The translations under genes and the position numbers were made by a program. A model generated the notes under the pieces. The model was not told the DNA's origin and did no database searches. It saw nothing but the letters and a program-made list of their open reading frames with translations. A DNA stretch of 64,000 nucleotides from Levilactobacillus suantsaii (lineage in GTDB: Bacteria; Bacillota; Bacilli; Lactobacillales; Lactobacillaceae), in the NCBI RefSeq assembly GCF_004115745.1, contig NZ_QXIL01000003.1:112702-176701 (forward strand), in the 5' to 3' direction. Numbering within the stretch: position 1 is the first letter of the stretch; every line of letters begins with the position of its first letter. Shown here one piece after another: positions 1 through 9,947 of the stretch.

Positions 1-143
1 TGGTCTTGCATGTCTCGCTTGGCGACCGTATCGGTCATTTCCAAGATCCGGTCCGCGAGGGTCGATTTCCCGTGGTCGATATGGGCCACAATGGAAAAAT
101 TCCGAATATATTTTTGATGTTGCGCTAATTTCTCCAAATCCAT
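1..143 (-). CDS. lepA: Elongation factor 4 (LepA), N-terminal fragment
   Basis: Start of a gene that runs off the left edge of the window. The 47 visible residues contain [20 protein letters not shown], the G1 (P-loop) region typical of the translational GTPase LepA/EF4, which back-translocates or rescues stalled ribosomes. The start is the ATG at 141-143, preceded on the minus strand by an AGGAA-type ribosome-binding site. It has its own promoter just upstream and follows the dlt operon terminator. Only the G1 motif can be judged. Other translational GTPases share HIDHGKST, but the IRNFS lead-in is characteristic of LepA. Confidence 0.93.
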   Translation of the reverse strand, partial: MDLEKLAQHQKYIRNFSIVAHIDHGKSTLADRILEMTDTVAKRDMQD

Positions 144-178
144 TTGCGTTCCTACTTTCTTTACCATTTGTCTCGATA

Positions 179-207
179 ATTATACCAACCATCACGGGGA
201 AGTACAA
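179..207 (-). promoter_or_regulatory. Promoter of lepA
   Basis: Minus-strand TTGTAC (202-207), 17 bp spacer and TATAAT (179-184), about 35 bp before the lepA start and just after the dlt terminator. Confidence 0.7.
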
Positions 208-224
208 ACTTAGGCCCACGCACA

Positions 225-256
225 CAAAAAGGCGACCGACAAGTTGCCGAACGCCT
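225..256 (-). terminator. Terminator of the dlt operon
   Basis: Minus-strand hairpin beginning AGGCG and ending CGCCT with few mismatches, followed by TTTTT. It lies 10 bp after the dltD stop. Confidence 0.75.
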
Positions 257-265
257 CCCCTGACC

Positions 266-1555
266 CTATTTCGATGTGACCTTATAAGCGGCTAAACGCT
301 CCGGTGGTAACTGTTGCCACTGTTGCGAGTAGAACTTATCGTTAATATTGTAATGTGGCGCTGGTTGGGACTTGGTCAAGAACGGATTGAGTTGTTGATC
401 CACGGCTAACCAGCCGCGCCACCCCAGATGAATCGTATCCGTCATGAAGTACGGCACGTTACCATCGTGGCTCAAATCACAGATGTGCGTGAAACCTTGC
501 GATTCCAATTGGTAGCGAATCTTGCGGTCGAACTGGCGCAACATCGACTTGGATAACCCCGTGTACGCGGACCAGCGGTCATTGACCGGCGGGATGATAA
601 ACATCACGTTGGTGTCCAACCGCGCAAATTGATCCAAGACCAGTTGGAAATCCGCAAACTCTGGGGATTGCGTGTAGCTGAGGTTCTTTTGGAAGTTCTT
701 CAGCTTCCCCTTGCGAATCACCTTTTTTAACCGTTGCTTATAAAAGGTATCACTGATGTGGAACCGGTTATTACCCGTTTGGGCTTTCCCCAACTGACCG
801 GCCAGGCGATTCAACGTAGCGTAGGAGTAATGAGTGGGTAACTTCTTCGTTTGTTGCATCACCTTGTTTAGGTTCTGCGACGGCAAGTTAATTCCGGAGA
901 AGAATTGATCTTCTTGCGTCAGCATGTTCATTTTGGCACGCAGGTAAACTTTTTGGTAGTCAGTCAACGACTTCCCAGACGCCACCCGCTGCAACGCCGC
1001 GTAAATGAAGTGGTCAGATTGTGCGACCGGCATCTGCAGCAAGCGTTTGGCGGCGTACCGGTCAATGGCATCGTGCCGGTAATGCGACAGCCACTCCGTC
1101 GTTTGTAGCTGGGAGTAGTAGAAGCCAAAGGCGTCTTTACGCGTCCCATTTTTGACGAACCACTGCGGTGAAATCACGAAGACTGCCTTTTTATGCCGCA
1201 AGTCCCCCTGGATGTTTTGCATCACGAAGAACTGCGTCAGAGATTGCGTGCCCCGTGCCCCCAACAGAAACGGCCGGTAACTCCGGTCGTACTTTTGGGC
1301 CAGAACCGACGGGTGCATCGGATCGAACCGCGACCACTCCGATGAGCCAAAGAACGGCACGTAATTTTCTCCGAGTGCGGCCGCCTTGAGTCGTTTACCC
1401 TTCAACACATTGGGTGATAAGGAAACGGCTGCTTGACGTTCTTCACCTGCGCTGACGTGCTTAAAGCCGAAAGTAACTGGTGAGACGAATACCGCGAGAA
1501 CCAGCAGGGCCGCTAAAATAATCGGCCCAAAAATCCGTAGTAGTCGCTTAGCCAT
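266..1555 (-). CDS. dltD: D-alanyl-lipoteichoic acid biosynthesis protein DltD
   Basis: A 429-residue protein with one N-terminal membrane anchor (about residues 8-30) and a large extracytoplasmic domain, the DltD layout. DltD is an SGNH-like membrane-anchored protein that takes part in the last step of D-alanine transfer to teichoic acids. The typical nucleophile region is seen as FFGSSEWSRFDPMHPS near residue 69, and a D-x-x-H segment (DTIHLGWRGW) near the C-terminus supplies the other catalytic residues. It is the last gene of dltXABCD, starting 3 nt after the dltC stop, and is followed by a terminator. Length is usual for the family. Confidence 0.95.
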   Translation of the reverse strand: MAKRLLRIFGPIILAALLVLAVFVSPVTFGFKHVSAGEERQAAVSLSPNVLKGKRLKAAALGENYVPFFGSSEWSRFDPMHPSVLAQKYDRSYRPFLLGARGTQSLTQFFVMQNIQGDLRHKKAVFVISPQWFVKNGTRKDAFGFYYSQLQTTEWLSHYRHDAIDRYAAKRLLQMPVAQSDHFIYAALQRVASGKSLTDYQKVYLRAKMNMLTQEDQFFSGINLPSQNLNKVMQQTKKLPTHYSYATLNRLAGQLGKAQTGNNRFHISDTFYKQRLKKVIRKGKLKNFQKNLSYTQSPEFADFQLVLDQFARLDTNVMFIIPPVNDRWSAYTGLSKSMLRQFDRKIRYQLESQGFTHICDLSHDGNVPYFMTDTIHLGWRGWLAVDQQLNPFLTKSQPAPHYNINDKFYSQQWQQLPPERLAAYKVTSK

Positions 1556-1558
1556 TAG

Positions 1559-1792
1559 TTAGACCAGGCTTTCCACTTTAGTAATGATTTTGTTGGGCGT
1601 GTCCCACTCTGACCGCTCAAATTCAGAGACTGGCACACTGATTCCTAACTCGCTTTGTAATTGCAAAAGCAGTTGCACAGATCCCATGGAATCCAGTAAG
1701 CCACTATCGAACAAGTTATCGTCCATCGCTCCACTGACATCGTTCCCCGTTAGATCTGCTAAAATTTCTAATACCGTTGCTTGAACATCCAT
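1559..1792 (-). CDS. dltC: D-alanyl carrier protein DltC
   Basis: A 77-residue acyl-carrier-type protein. The phosphopantetheine attachment motif DSMG places the modified serine at residue 35. DltA loads D-alanine onto this arm and DltB/DltD pass it to teichoic acid. The acidic helical make-up and length match DltC. It sits between dltB (36 nt away) and dltD (3 nt away) in the operon. The ATG follows a GGGGGAA ribosome-binding site. Confidence 0.96.
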   Translation of the reverse strand: MDVQATVLEILADLTGNDVSGAMDDNLFDSGLLDSMGSVQLLLQLQSELGISVPVSEFERSEWDTPNKIITKVESLV

Positions 1793-1828
1793 TGTTATTT
1801 CCCCCTAAATGAAATTGAAGACTCCGTT

Positions 1829-3040
1829 TTAATTGGTGAACCAAAGTTGATTCAAGAATCCTGAGAAAATCAGAAAACTAAAGCACACCAGGTTGGCCGT
1901 TAAGAAGATGGCGAACCACTGGGTGAACCGGTTATGCGGCACACTCTCACGGTGCTTCTTCTTGTAACGTAACCAGGCATCGTTGATCACTAATGCACAG
2001 CCGTGGAACAGGCCGTACGTGATGTAATACCAGGTCACCCCGTGCCAAAACCCCATGACTAACATGTTGATGATGTACGTCACGTTAGCCGTCGTGCGCG
2101 GATTTTTGAAGACGCGGTGCTTCATGAACCAAAAGACCAAGCGCATGTAGATAAAGTCCCGGAACCAGAAGGACAACGTGATGTGCCACCGATTCCAGAA
2201 ATCCTTGATGTTAGGTGAACGCCAAGGTTGCTTAAAGTTCATCGGCGTGGCAATGCCCATCAGATACGAGGTCCCCACAGCAAACAAACTGTACCCCGCA
2301 AAATCAAAGAACAAGTAAGCACTGTAGACGTACATGTAGCCTAGAACCGGCCAGGACAGATCCAGGAACCCGCCCCGCGCTTGCATCCCCATTTGGAGCA
2401 ACCGTGGCAATAAGATTTGCCCGAAGTAATAAGCCAGAATGAACTTGTACAAAAAGCCGACGAAGATGTAGCGCACACCCTTTTGAATCATCCCCAAATA
2501 GGTGTCGCGGTCCGGCACCGACCGGTAATCGTGCTCAAAGCGCCGGTAACGGTCGATGGGCCCCGAAGAAATCGTGGGGAAAAAGAGCATAAACTGCAGA
2601 AACGTCATAATCTGAAAGTTTTTCAACGTGCCATCGCGCGTCTCCATCATGGTCTGCACGGCCCGAAACGTCAGGTAACTGATCCCCAGAAACCCAATCA
2701 ACGAGTTCTGCCCGTTTTCCACGGCCGGCGTCACTTTGACGATGGTCAGCGGTAGAATGGCCAGGATGACCATCAGATAGAAAATCGGTCCCGAATTTTT
2801 TTGCTTTCGGTAGACGGCATACCCCCAGGTTAGCAACACTTCATACGAAATGTAGACGATCAAAGCCACCCCTTGGGTCCATTTGGGCCCGCCGAAGGTC
2901 AGCACCAGAAAGAAGATCGAGATAATCGTTTCGTATAGTCGTGAGCGTCTACCGTATAGCAAGCCAATGACGAGTGGGATGAGCGCCACCCCTAAAATGG
3001 CAAAGTAGGTGGGGTTCCCGTACGGTTCAAATGACAGCAT
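1829..3040 (-). CDS. dltB: Membrane O-acyltransferase DltB
   Basis: A 403-residue multi-pass membrane protein of the MBOAT family. The conserved histidine lies in GFWHGVTWYYITYG near residue 335, preceded by the usual W-RW-IT-S-WFRDF-Y region. DltB takes D-alanine from DltC on the inside of the membrane and moves it outward for teichoic acid modification. Its start codon overlaps the dltA stop (TGATG), which indicates translational coupling. About 10-11 hydrophobic segments are visible. Confidence 0.96.
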   Translation of the reverse strand: MLSFEPYGNPTYFAILGVALIPLVIGLLYGRRSRLYETIISIFFLVLTFGGPKWTQGVALIVYISYEVLLTWGYAVYRKQKNSGPIFYLMVILAILPLTIVKVTPAVENGQNSLIGFLGISYLTFRAVQTMMETRDGTLKNFQIMTFLQFMLFFPTISSGPIDRYRRFEHDYRSVPDRDTYLGMIQKGVRYIFVGFLYKFILAYYFGQILLPRLLQMGMQARGGFLDLSWPVLGYMYVYSAYLFFDFAGYSLFAVGTSYLMGIATPMNFKQPWRSPNIKDFWNRWHITLSFWFRDFIYMRLVFWFMKHRVFKNPRTTANVTYIINMLVMGFWHGVTWYYITYGLFHGCALVINDAWLRYKKKHRESVPHNRFTQWFAIFLTANLVCFSFLIFSGFLNQLWFTN

Positions 3041-4563
3041 CAGTGATTGACCTCGGCAATAATCGATTTAATGTCAACCTTGCCGTTGGGGGTCATCGGT
3101 AAGCTGTCCTTGTAAACAAAGCGTTGCGGAATCATGTATTCCATCATGTCGCCGCCTTGTAAGGTTTCCTTAATGGCCTTGGTCAACGCCAACGCCGTCA
3201 TCTCGTGTTGAATCGGCACCACCCAGGCCACCAGTTGGCTGACCTTATGGTTTTGGTCGTAACGCGGCACCGCGACGCCCACTTGGATATGGTCTTCTTG
3301 GGACAGATAGTGGTTCACCTCTTCCAATTCGATCCGGTACCCGTGGAGCTTGATTTGAAAGTCGGTCCGGCCCCGGTACATGAACAAACCATTGTCTAAC
3401 GCCACGCCCAGGTCCCCGGAACGGTAAACGCGCGTGCCGTGCCAGTCGATAAAGGCGCTAGCCGTCTTGTCTGGATTATGCAGGTACCCCTTAGACATCG
3501 ATGGACCACTGATCAGAATCTCGCCTTCCGTTCCCGTCGGCACTTCGTTCAAGTGTTCATCAACCACGGTCAACTTGGTGTCTTCCTTGGCATAGCCAAT
3601 CGGTAACCGCGGGTAATCCGCCAAAATCTGTGGTGTGATTTCGACCTGCGTGACCGCCACCGTCGTTTCCGTTGGCCCGTAAGTGTTGAAGATGCGGGCT
3701 TGCGGGAAGCGCTGGTGCAAGTTTTCAGCCGTGGCGTGCGTCAATTCTTCCCCGCAGAACAAGAACCGTTGCAAATCTGGATAATGTTTGCCATCAAAGG
3801 TTGGTTCCAGTAAGCAGATGTCCATAAAGGACGGCGTCGAGACCCAAACGTTCAGCCGCATTTGCGGGAGCGTCTCGAAAAGGCCCTTAAAGTTATCGGT
3901 CACCTTTTTGGGCAACGCCACTAACGTCCCCCCACTGGCCAAAGTTGGTCCCCAGTCCATCACGGACAAGTCAAACGAGTACGGTGCTTGGGCCAACGTC
4001 CGCGGGGCTGCTGGTAAGGCAAAATCATCGCTGAGCATCCAGTTCACGTAGCTCAACAGGTTGGCGTGCGAAATTTGAACGCCCTTCGGTTTTCCCGTCG
4101 TGCCGGACGTAAAGATGATGTAGTAGGTCTCATCCCCCGTCACAGCGTGGTCTACCTGATACGTTACCGGTGTTTTAAAAATCGTCCGTAAGCGGTCCAG
4201 TGTAATCACCGTGGTGTTCGGTAACTCGGTCTGTAAACTCGCCACCGCGATGACCGCTCCCGGATGGGCAATATAATTAATCGTGGTCAAGCGTTCTAGT
4301 GGTGAGTGCGTATCAATCGGCACATAAGCGTGTCCACTCTTGACGACGCCTAAGAACGTCGCCATCATCTCAAAGGTCTGGCCCCCGTAAACTAAGATGG
4401 GGGCCTCCCGTGGCAGTTGCAGGGCGTCTATCGCGGCCGCTAAAGCGTCCGATGCGCGTTTCAACGTCGCGTAAGTCTGCGTCTGGCCTAAATCATCGTA
4501 AGCTAACCGATCCGGCGTGGTTACTGCCACTTGGTCGATCGCCGTAATTAAATTATCAATCAA
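3040..4563 (-). CDS. dltA: D-alanine--D-alanyl carrier protein ligase DltA
   Basis: A 507-residue adenylate-forming enzyme that activates D-alanine with ATP and loads it onto DltC. The A3 signature FTSGTTGKPKG is near residue 150, NTYGPTETTVA near 290, YRSGD and the hinge region YRGRTDFQIKLHGYRIELEE near 375-395, and the catalytic C-terminal lysine in TPNGKVD near 490. The start is TTG at 4561-4563, preceded by GGGGGGATAAAGA. Length is normal for DltA. It is the second gene of dltXABCD. Confidence 0.97.
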   Translation of the reverse strand: MIDNLITAIDQVAVTTPDRLAYDDLGQTQTYATLKRASDALAAAIDALQLPREAPILVYGGQTFEMMATFLGVVKSGHAYVPIDTHSPLERLTTINYIAHPGAVIAVASLQTELPNTTVITLDRLRTIFKTPVTYQVDHAVTGDETYYIIFTSGTTGKPKGVQISHANLLSYVNWMLSDDFALPAAPRTLAQAPYSFDLSVMDWGPTLASGGTLVALPKKVTDNFKGLFETLPQMRLNVWVSTPSFMDICLLEPTFDGKHYPDLQRFLFCGEELTHATAENLHQRFPQARIFNTYGPTETTVAVTQVEITPQILADYPRLPIGYAKEDTKLTVVDEHLNEVPTGTEGEILISGPSMSKGYLHNPDKTASAFIDWHGTRVYRSGDLGVALDNGLFMYRGRTDFQIKLHGYRIELEEVNHYLSQEDHIQVGVAVPRYDQNHKVSQLVAWVVPIQHEMTALALTKAIKETLQGGDMMEYMIPQRFVYKDSLPMTPNGKVDIKSIIAEVNH

Positions 4564-4604
4564 TCTTTATCCCCCCAAAGAAATTCAATTTTCGTCACGA
4601 ACCG

Positions 4605-4754
4605 TTAGAATTCGTTATAGATAAACGTGGTGCTTTGTAACCCACTGTATCCATACAGATAAACTAACGCCATGATGATCGCAAAGTAGAAAACGGTCCA
4701 GCCAATGAAGGCCACCACTGGCTGATGCAAAATTGCCAGCCACTTTGTGCGCAT
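4605..4754 (-). CDS. dltX: Small teichoic acid D-alanylation protein DltX
   Basis: A 49-residue protein with one transmembrane helix (about residues 13-35) and the C-terminal signature FIYNEF that marks DltX. DltX is the small first gene of many dlt operons; its C-terminal motif interacts with the DltB/DltD machinery and it is needed for full D-alanylation. The ATG (4752-4754) is preceded by GGGGGTGAAAATTC. The next gene, dltA, begins 41 nt downstream. It is often missed in annotation because of its size. Confidence 0.93.
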   Translation of the reverse strand: MRTKWLAILHQPVVAFIGWTVFYFAIIMALVYLYGYSGLQSTTFIYNEF

Positions 4755-4847
4755 GAATTTTCACCCCCAAATTACCCGACTTAATCGTGATGCGATCCCC
4801 GTGTCGGTGTCGTTCAGTTACACGATCTGTCCTTCTCCCACGAAGAA

Positions 4848-4876
4848 CGGCGTGTCGGCAACGCCGGGAGTCCCGG
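4848..4876 (-). promoter_or_regulatory. dlt leader: two overlapping hairpins
   Basis: The ~130 nt leader between the dlt promoter and dltX contains CGGCGT/ACGCCG (4848-4853 with 4861-4866) and CCGGG/CCCGG (4864-4868 with 4872-4876). The arms share 4864-4866, so the two hairpins exclude each other. No T-run follows, so this is not a terminator. A regulatory role is inferred only. Confidence 0.4.
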
Positions 4877-4893
4877 TGATTGCTTATGTTTTG

Positions 4894-4922
4894 AGATTAG
4901 CATTGCCCCTGTTTGATTGCAA
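4894..4922 (-). promoter_or_regulatory. Promoter of dltXABCD
   Basis: Minus-strand TTGCAA (4917-4922), 17 bp spacer, TAATCT (4894-4899) with an upstream TGC extended -10 element, lying between the dnaJ terminator and dltX. Confidence 0.65.
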
Positions 4923-4984
4923 ACGACACCCCCTAACCTTAACAGTTTCTTTTCATTTTTCACGATTTAGTTAATTGTGTAACC

Positions 4985-5017
4985 AAAAAAAGGCCACTGA
5001 ACACTTTCAGTGGCCTT
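4985..5017 (-). terminator. Terminator of dnaJ / heat-shock operon
   Basis: Perfect 12 bp stem AAGGCCACTGAA/TTCAGTGGCCTT (4990-5001 and 5006-5017) with a 4 nt loop and a minus-strand T-run. Confidence 0.92.
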
Positions 5018-5054
5018 GATGGCTGGAACCTAGGAACACTTCCCAGGTCAATCA

Positions 5055-6203
5055 TTAATTATCATTAAACTTGTCGCGCATCTTGTCGAAGAGGTTTCCC
5101 TTACCAGTACCCGAAACGGTCTCACCGCTGGCCTTTGCGAAATCGCGCAAGGCGTCGCGTTGACCTTTATTCAGGTTCTTCGGGGTCTGGACCTTGATGG
5201 TCACGCGTTCATCACCATTGCTGTTGCCGCGCAAATGTGGCACGCCTTGGCCCCGTAAGCGGAAGGTGGTCCCGCCTTGAGTGCCCGCCGGTACCTTCAG
5301 CTTGACTTTACCGTGGACGGTCTTGACCATGATCTCATCGCCCAGCGCCGCTTGCACGAACGAGATGGGTTGGTCGAAGTAGATATCGGTCCCATCCCGC
5401 CGGAAGTCCTTGCTAGGCGTGACTTGGAAGATGATGAAGAGGTCGCCATAGCCACCGCCATGGGTCCCCGCTTCACCTTGCCCTTGTAAGCACATCTGTT
5501 GCCCGTCATCGACCCCAGCTGGGATGGTGACTTCAACTTCGTGCTTTTGTTCCTCGTGGCCAGAACCACCACAGGTTGGGCACTTCTCTTTGATTTCTTG
5601 CCCCGTGCCGTGGCAGACCGGGCAAGGTTGTTGACTCTGCATACGACCCAGTGGCGTGTTGGTGACCGTCGTCACGTAACCCGAACCGCCACATTCGTGA
5701 CAGGTGACGGGTGACGTGCCCGGCTTAGCCCCGTTACCACCACAGGTGTGGCATTGGGCTTCACGGGTATAAGTGATGGTGGTCTTCTTACCAAAGATGG
5801 CCTCTTCAAAGGTCAGTGTCATTTGGTACTGGAGATCACGACCCGGTCGTGGCGCGTTTGGGTTCCGGCGACCGCCACCCCCAAAGAATTGGTTGAAGAT
5901 GTCGTCGAAACCGCCACCGCCGAAGCCACCGCCACCAAAACCGCCAGCTTGGCCGCCGCCAAAGCCGCCGAAGCCGCCTTGTGCACCGTCTGCTGATCCA
6001 TATTGGTCGTAGTTTTGCCGTTTTTGCTGGTCCCCTAATACATCGTAGGCTTCCTGCACTTCCTTAAACTTCTCCGCCGCATCCGGGGCCTTATTCAGGT
6101 CCGGGTGGTACTTCTTCGATAGTTTCCGGTAGGCCTTTTTGATTTCATCTTGACTGGCGTCCTTAGCGACGCCCAGTACACCGTATAAGTCCTTTTGCGC
6201 CAT
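5055..6203 (-). CDS. dnaJ: Chaperone DnaJ (Hsp40)
   Basis: A 382-residue type I J-protein and co-chaperone of DnaK. The N-terminal J domain carries HPD (in YHPDLNK, about residue 33). It is followed by a very glycine/phenylalanine-rich linker (residues 75-115), four CxxCxGxG zinc repeats ([32 protein letters not shown]; residues 148-215) and the C-terminal substrate-binding domains. A good GGGAGGAAAACG ribosome-binding site precedes the ATG. It is separated from dnaK by a strong hairpin, so it is probably expressed both by read-through from the hrcA promoter and on its own. Confidence 0.98.
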   Translation of the reverse strand: MAQKDLYGVLGVAKDASQDEIKKAYRKLSKKYHPDLNKAPDAAEKFKEVQEAYDVLGDQQKRQNYDQYGSADGAQGGFGGFGGGQAGGFGGGGFGGGGFDDIFNQFFGGGGRRNPNAPRPGRDLQYQMTLTFEEAIFGKKTTITYTREAQCHTCGGNGAKPGTSPVTCHECGGSGYVTTVTNTPLGRMQSQQPCPVCHGTGQEIKEKCPTCGGSGHEEQKHEVEVTIPAGVDDGQQMCLQGQGEAGTHGGGYGDLFIIFQVTPSKDFRRDGTDIYFDQPISFVQAALGDEIMVKTVHGKVKLKVPAGTQGGTTFRLRGQGVPHLRGNSNGDERVTIKVQTPKNLNKGQRDALRDFAKASGETVSGTGKGNLFDKMRDKFNDN

Positions 6204-6261
6204 CGTTTTCCTCCCAATCGAATTCCGATATTAAAAAGCTACTAGTAAGAATAGCATACCT

Positions 6262-6300
6262 CGAAACAAAAAGCCAAAGCCCTGCGGACTCTGACTTTTT
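6262..6300 (-). terminator. Hairpin terminator between dnaK and dnaJ
   Basis: A 15 bp stem with three G-U pairs (6268-6282 with 6286-6300, minus strand) ending in TTTTTG. It lies 30 bp after dnaK and ~60 bp before dnaJ. The following TGCTATTCT could be an extended -10 for dnaJ, without a clear -35. Confidence 0.75.
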
Positions 6301-6330
6301 GCCCTAACTTATTGGCCAAGTTGGGTCGGC

Positions 6331-8211
6331 TTACTTCTTGTTATCGTCGTCGTGAACTTCATGGAAGTCCCCGTCAACGGTCCCGTCGTCCTTACCACCT
6401 TGGTTGGCATCGCCGTTAGTGCCTTGCGCACCGGCATCACCAGCCGTACCCTTAGCGTCGCCTTGGGCGTTTTGAGCTTGTTGGTATAACTTGACGGATA
6501 GATCCTGGACAATCTTAGTCAAATCATCCTTCTTGGTCTTCATGTCATCGAGGTTGTTCGCTTCTTGGGCCTTCTTTAAGGCATCACGAGCGTCTTGGGC
6601 CTTCTTGATTTCGTCATCGGAAACCTTACCCTTAACGTCCTTCAACGTCTTATCGGTCTGGAAGAGTAACTGGTCGACTTCGTTCTTGGTGTCGACTTCT
6701 TCCTTACGCTTCTTGTCGGCCGCTTCGTTTTCCTTAGCTTCCTTCATCATCTTTTCGACTTCGTCATCGGACAAGCCATCGGAACTCTTGATGGTAATCT
6801 TTTGTTCCTTGTTGGTTCCCGTATCCTTCGCCGAAACGTTCACAATCCCGTTCTTATCGATATCGAACGTGACTTGGATTTGAGGAACTCCCCGTGGGGC
6901 AGCTGGAATATCAGTCAGTTGGAAGTTACCCAACGTCTTGTTATCTGCCGCCATTGGCCGTTCACCTTGTAAGACGTGGATATCCACGGCTGGTTGGTTG
7001 TCGGCCGCCGTTGAGAAGACTTGTGACTTGCTGGTTGGGATGGTCGTGTTCCGGTCGATCAACTTAGTGAAGACACCACCCATGGTTTCAATCCCTAAGG
7101 AAAGTGGCGTGACATCCAAGAGGACAACGTCCTTAACGTCACCGGTGATGACCCCACCTTGGACCGCAGCCCCTAAGGCCACGGCTTCATCAGGGTTGAT
7201 GGAGTGACTTGGTTCCTTACCCGTCCACTTTTGAACGGCTTCTTGAACGGCTGGAATCCGGGTGGACCCACCGTTTAAGATGACCACGTCAACGTCGGAA
7301 GCCTGTAAGTCGGCATCCTTCAAGGCGTTTTCGACTGGGACCCGCGTCTTTTCAACTAAGTCGGCCGTTAATTCGTTGAACTTAGCCCGAGTCAAGGACT
7401 TTTCCAAGTGCAGTGGGCCATTCTCGCCAGCGGAAATAAATGGCAAGCTGATTTGCGCTTCCGTAACTCCGGAGAGATCCTTCTTCGCCTTTTCAGCCGC
7501 GTCCTTCAACCGTTGTAAAGCCATCTTGTCCTTGGATAAGTCAATGCTATTGTCGTCCTTGAAGCCGGCAATTAACCAGTCCATGATCTTTTGGTCGAAG
7601 TCGTCCCCACCTAAGTGAGTATCCCCGTTAGTGGAGAGCACGTCGAAGACGCCATCCCCCAGATCCAAGATGGACACATCAAAGGTCCCACCACCAAGAT
7701 CATAAACCATGATCTTTTCGTCTTTGTCTTGCTTATCCAAACCGTAAGCCAAAGCCGCAGCGGTTGGTTCGTTGATGATCCGTTTAACGTCTAAGCCAGC
7801 GATCTTCCCGGCATCCTTAGTGGCTTGCCGTTGGGCATCGTTGAAGTAGGCAGGGACCGTGATGACGGCCTGGCTGACCGTATCACCAATGTAGTCTTCC
7901 GCAAAGGACTTCAAGTGTTGCAAGATCATCGCGGAGATTTGTTCTGGCGTGTAATCCTTACCGTCAACGGTGACCTTGTAGCCAGATTCGCCCATGTGGC
8001 TCTTGATGGATGAAATGGTGTTCGGGTTGGTGATGGCTTGGCGCTTAGCCACTTCCCCAACTTGAGTTTCGCCGTCTTTAAACGCAACAACGGATGGCGT
8101 CGTCCGGGAGCCTTCCTTGTTCGCGATAATCTTTGGTGCGTTACCTTCTAGAACGGCAACGGCGGAGTTCGTCGTCCCCAAGTCAATTCCAATAATTTTG
8201 TTGCTTGCCAT
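6331..8211 (-). CDS. dnaK: Chaperone DnaK (Hsp70)
   Basis: A 626-residue Hsp70. The ATPase domain opens with [18 protein letters not shown], carries the phosphate-2 loop [13 protein letters not shown] near residue 175 and [11 protein letters not shown] near 310. The substrate-binding domain follows, and the tail is rich in Gly, Asp and Gln before ending [14 protein letters not shown]. It refolds proteins with DnaJ and GrpE. The start chosen is the ATG at 8209-8211 (AGAGGG upstream) rather than the adjacent TTG. Third gene of hrcA-grpE-dnaK-dnaJ. Confidence 0.98.
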   Translation of the reverse strand: MASNKIIGIDLGTTNSAVAVLEGNAPKIIANKEGSRTTPSVVAFKDGETQVGEVAKRQAITNPNTISSIKSHMGESGYKVTVDGKDYTPEQISAMILQHLKSFAEDYIGDTVSQAVITVPAYFNDAQRQATKDAGKIAGLDVKRIINEPTAAALAYGLDKQDKDEKIMVYDLGGGTFDVSILDLGDGVFDVLSTNGDTHLGGDDFDQKIMDWLIAGFKDDNSIDLSKDKMALQRLKDAAEKAKKDLSGVTEAQISLPFISAGENGPLHLEKSLTRAKFNELTADLVEKTRVPVENALKDADLQASDVDVVILNGGSTRIPAVQEAVQKWTGKEPSHSINPDEAVALGAAVQGGVITGDVKDVVLLDVTPLSLGIETMGGVFTKLIDRNTTIPTSKSQVFSTAADNQPAVDIHVLQGERPMAADNKTLGNFQLTDIPAAPRGVPQIQVTFDIDKNGIVNVSAKDTGTNKEQKITIKSSDGLSDDEVEKMMKEAKENEAADKKRKEEVDTKNEVDQLLFQTDKTLKDVKGKVSDDEIKKAQDARDALKKAQEANNLDDMKTKKDDLTKIVQDLSVKLYQQAQNAQGDAKGTAGDAGAQGTNGDANQGGKDDGTVDGDFHEVHDDDNKK

Positions 8212-8260
8212 CAAAAATTCCCTCTTTTACTGTTAGATTTTTAAAGTTATTGCGCAACGT

Positions 8261-8872
8261 TTATTGTGCCACGACGACCATAGCCGGTCGTAACACCCGG
8301 TCCTTTAACTGATAGCCCTTTTGGAGGACCTGGACCACCGTTTCAGCCGGTTGGTCATCGCTGGCCGGCACCGTCTGGACGGCTTGGTGCAAGGTCGGGT
8401 CAAATTTCTGCCCCAGCGCTGCTACTTCAGTCACGTGATTGCGCTTCAGGGCATCTTCCAAGTGATCGTAGGTCATCTGAACACCCTTCTTCAGCCCCTG
8501 AGCCGCTTCGTCGGTCGCTTTCACAGCCAACGCGCGTTCGAGGTTGTCAATCACTGGTAAGACGTCCTTAGCCAATTGCTGGCCATCATACTTGATCAGT
8601 GTTGCCTGCTCCTTTTCAAAGCGAGTTTGCATATTTTGAATCTCAGCTTCAGCTCTGAGGTACTTGTCCTCCATATCAGCCGCCTTTTTTTGCTCGGCGG
8701 CTAGCTGAGTTGCCTGTGGATCAGGCTTCTTAGCGGCTTTTGCCGTTGCTTGTGCATCAGCAGTGGCCTGCTTAGCCTTGTCAGTCGGTGCCGCTGATTG
8801 CGATTGGTCCTCAGCCGACGTCGGTTGCTTTGGTTGTTGATCTTCAGCAGATGTTGGTTGCTTATCAGCCAC
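8261..8872 (-). CDS. grpE: Nucleotide exchange factor GrpE
   Basis: A 203-residue protein: a disordered N-terminal part (to about residue 60), a long coiled coil (about 60-120) and the C-terminal beta domain ending [11 protein letters not shown]. GrpE releases ADP from DnaK. The start is GTG (8870-8872) after GGAAGGGG. Residues 4-12 and 15-23 are a perfect repeat KQPTSAEDQ, encoded with different synonymous codons, so the duplication is not recent. The gene lies 21 nt after hrcA. Confidence 0.96.
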   Translation of the reverse strand: MADKQPTSAEDQQPKQPTSAEDQSQSAAPTDKAKQATADAQATAKAAKKPDPQATQLAAEQKKAADMEDKYLRAEAEIQNMQTRFEKEQATLIKYDGQQLAKDVLPVIDNLERALAVKATDEAAQGLKKGVQMTYDHLEDALKRNHVTEVAALGQKFDPTLHQAVQTVPASDDQPAETVVQVLQKGYQLKDRVLRPAMVVVAQ

Positions 8873-8893
8873 GATAGAACCCCTTCCTTTCCG

Positions 8894-9931
8894 TTACTCA
8901 TCATAGTGTCGGTAGTAATCCAGCAATTTCTTGGCGAGCTCCTCGCGGAAAGCCCCCAGCAGACCGATCATCCGCGAATATGGCATCCGCGTCGGCCCTA
9001 AAATCGCAATCATGCCCCGACCATGTTGGTTAACATCGTAAGTTGCGGTAATCAGACTATAATACCGCAAAGCATCGTTGGTCATTTCGTTACCGATCTG
9101 TACGGAAATGTTATCCCGCGGTTGTCCCAAAACGTCGGCGATGTCGTCGGTCTTATCAATCAACGAATATAACGCCTTGAGCGAATCCACATCGCTGTCC
9201 TGGGAGAAGTTCAATAGATTCAATCGGCCACCCACGTAGAAACGCTCCTGCGCCGCCCGGGTCAACACATCGCCAAAGATGTCCAAGAACCCTTGCGGAC
9301 TTTGCAGATAATGCGTAATCTTCGCGGGAATGTCGGTCTGCAGTTTTTGTAACACTGCCGGGAGCGTCAAACCAACCAACTGGTCGTTGATCAACCGGAC
9401 GACCGCCTCTAATTGTTCTCCGGTCACCGCTTCAGTAACATCAAACGTTTGATTCTCCACGTCGCCACTATCAGTGACCAAAATCGCCATAATCTGACGG
9501 TGACCCAACGGCACTAGCCGAAAGCCACTCAACCGGCTGTCTTTCAGCTCCGGTTTCAACGTAAACGCCGTGTAGCTGGTCAGATTCGATAGAATCGTCG
9601 CCGATTGCGAAATGATCTCATCGATCTTGTGAAAATCACCGCCAAGTGACGACTGAATCATGTTTAAGTCATTCGGCCGCAACGGGTCTGGCTTAACCAA
9701 GTGATCCACGTAATAGCGATAACCCTCCACCGATGGGATCCGGCCCGAAGACGAATGGGTCTTGCGAATCAGGCCCAATTCCTCTAGCGCCGCCATTTCA
9801 TTACGAATCGTGGCCGAACTGACGTGAATGGGTAACTGCTTAGCTAGTGCCTTGGATCCCACCGGAACACCACTGTTGGTGAAATCACGGACAACGGCCC
9901 GCAGAATCATCATCTGTCTTTCTGACAGCAT
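8894..9931 (-). CDS. hrcA: Heat-inducible transcription repressor HrcA
   Basis: A 345-residue repressor that binds CIRCE operators and whose activity is tuned by GroEL in Firmicutes. The N-terminal winged helix begins MLSERQMMILRAVVRDF and includes PVGSKALAKQL and SSATIRNEMAALEELG. The central and C-terminal GAF-like and inserted dimerisation regions fill the usual length. The ATG at 9929-9931 is chosen because it gives the family N-terminus; an upstream in-frame start would place coding sequence over the CIRCE and the -10 box. It autoregulates the operon through the sites upstream. Confidence 0.97.
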   Translation of the reverse strand: MLSERQMMILRAVVRDFTNSGVPVGSKALAKQLPIHVSSATIRNEMAALEELGLIRKTHSSSGRIPSVEGYRYYVDHLVKPDPLRPNDLNMIQSSLGGDFHKIDEIISQSATILSNLTSYTAFTLKPELKDSRLSGFRLVPLGHRQIMAILVTDSGDVENQTFDVTEAVTGEQLEAVVRLINDQLVGLTLPAVLQKLQTDIPAKITHYLQSPQGFLDIFGDVLTRAAQERFYVGGRLNLLNFSQDSDVDSLKALYSLIDKTDDIADVLGQPRDNISVQIGNEMTNDALRYYSLITATYDVNQHGRGMIAILGPTRMPYSRMIGLLGAFREELAKKLLDYYRHYDE

Positions 9932-9947
9932 CACAATCACCCCTTTT

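Noticed and set aside
4747..4974. 75-codon plus-strand frame opposite the dlt leader
   Set aside because: No ribosome-binding site, covers the dlt promoter and the end of dltX; no family resemblance.
5773..6012. Proline/lysine-rich frame opposite dnaJ
   Set aside because: Antisense of the Gly/Phe-rich linker of DnaJ; low complexity explains it.
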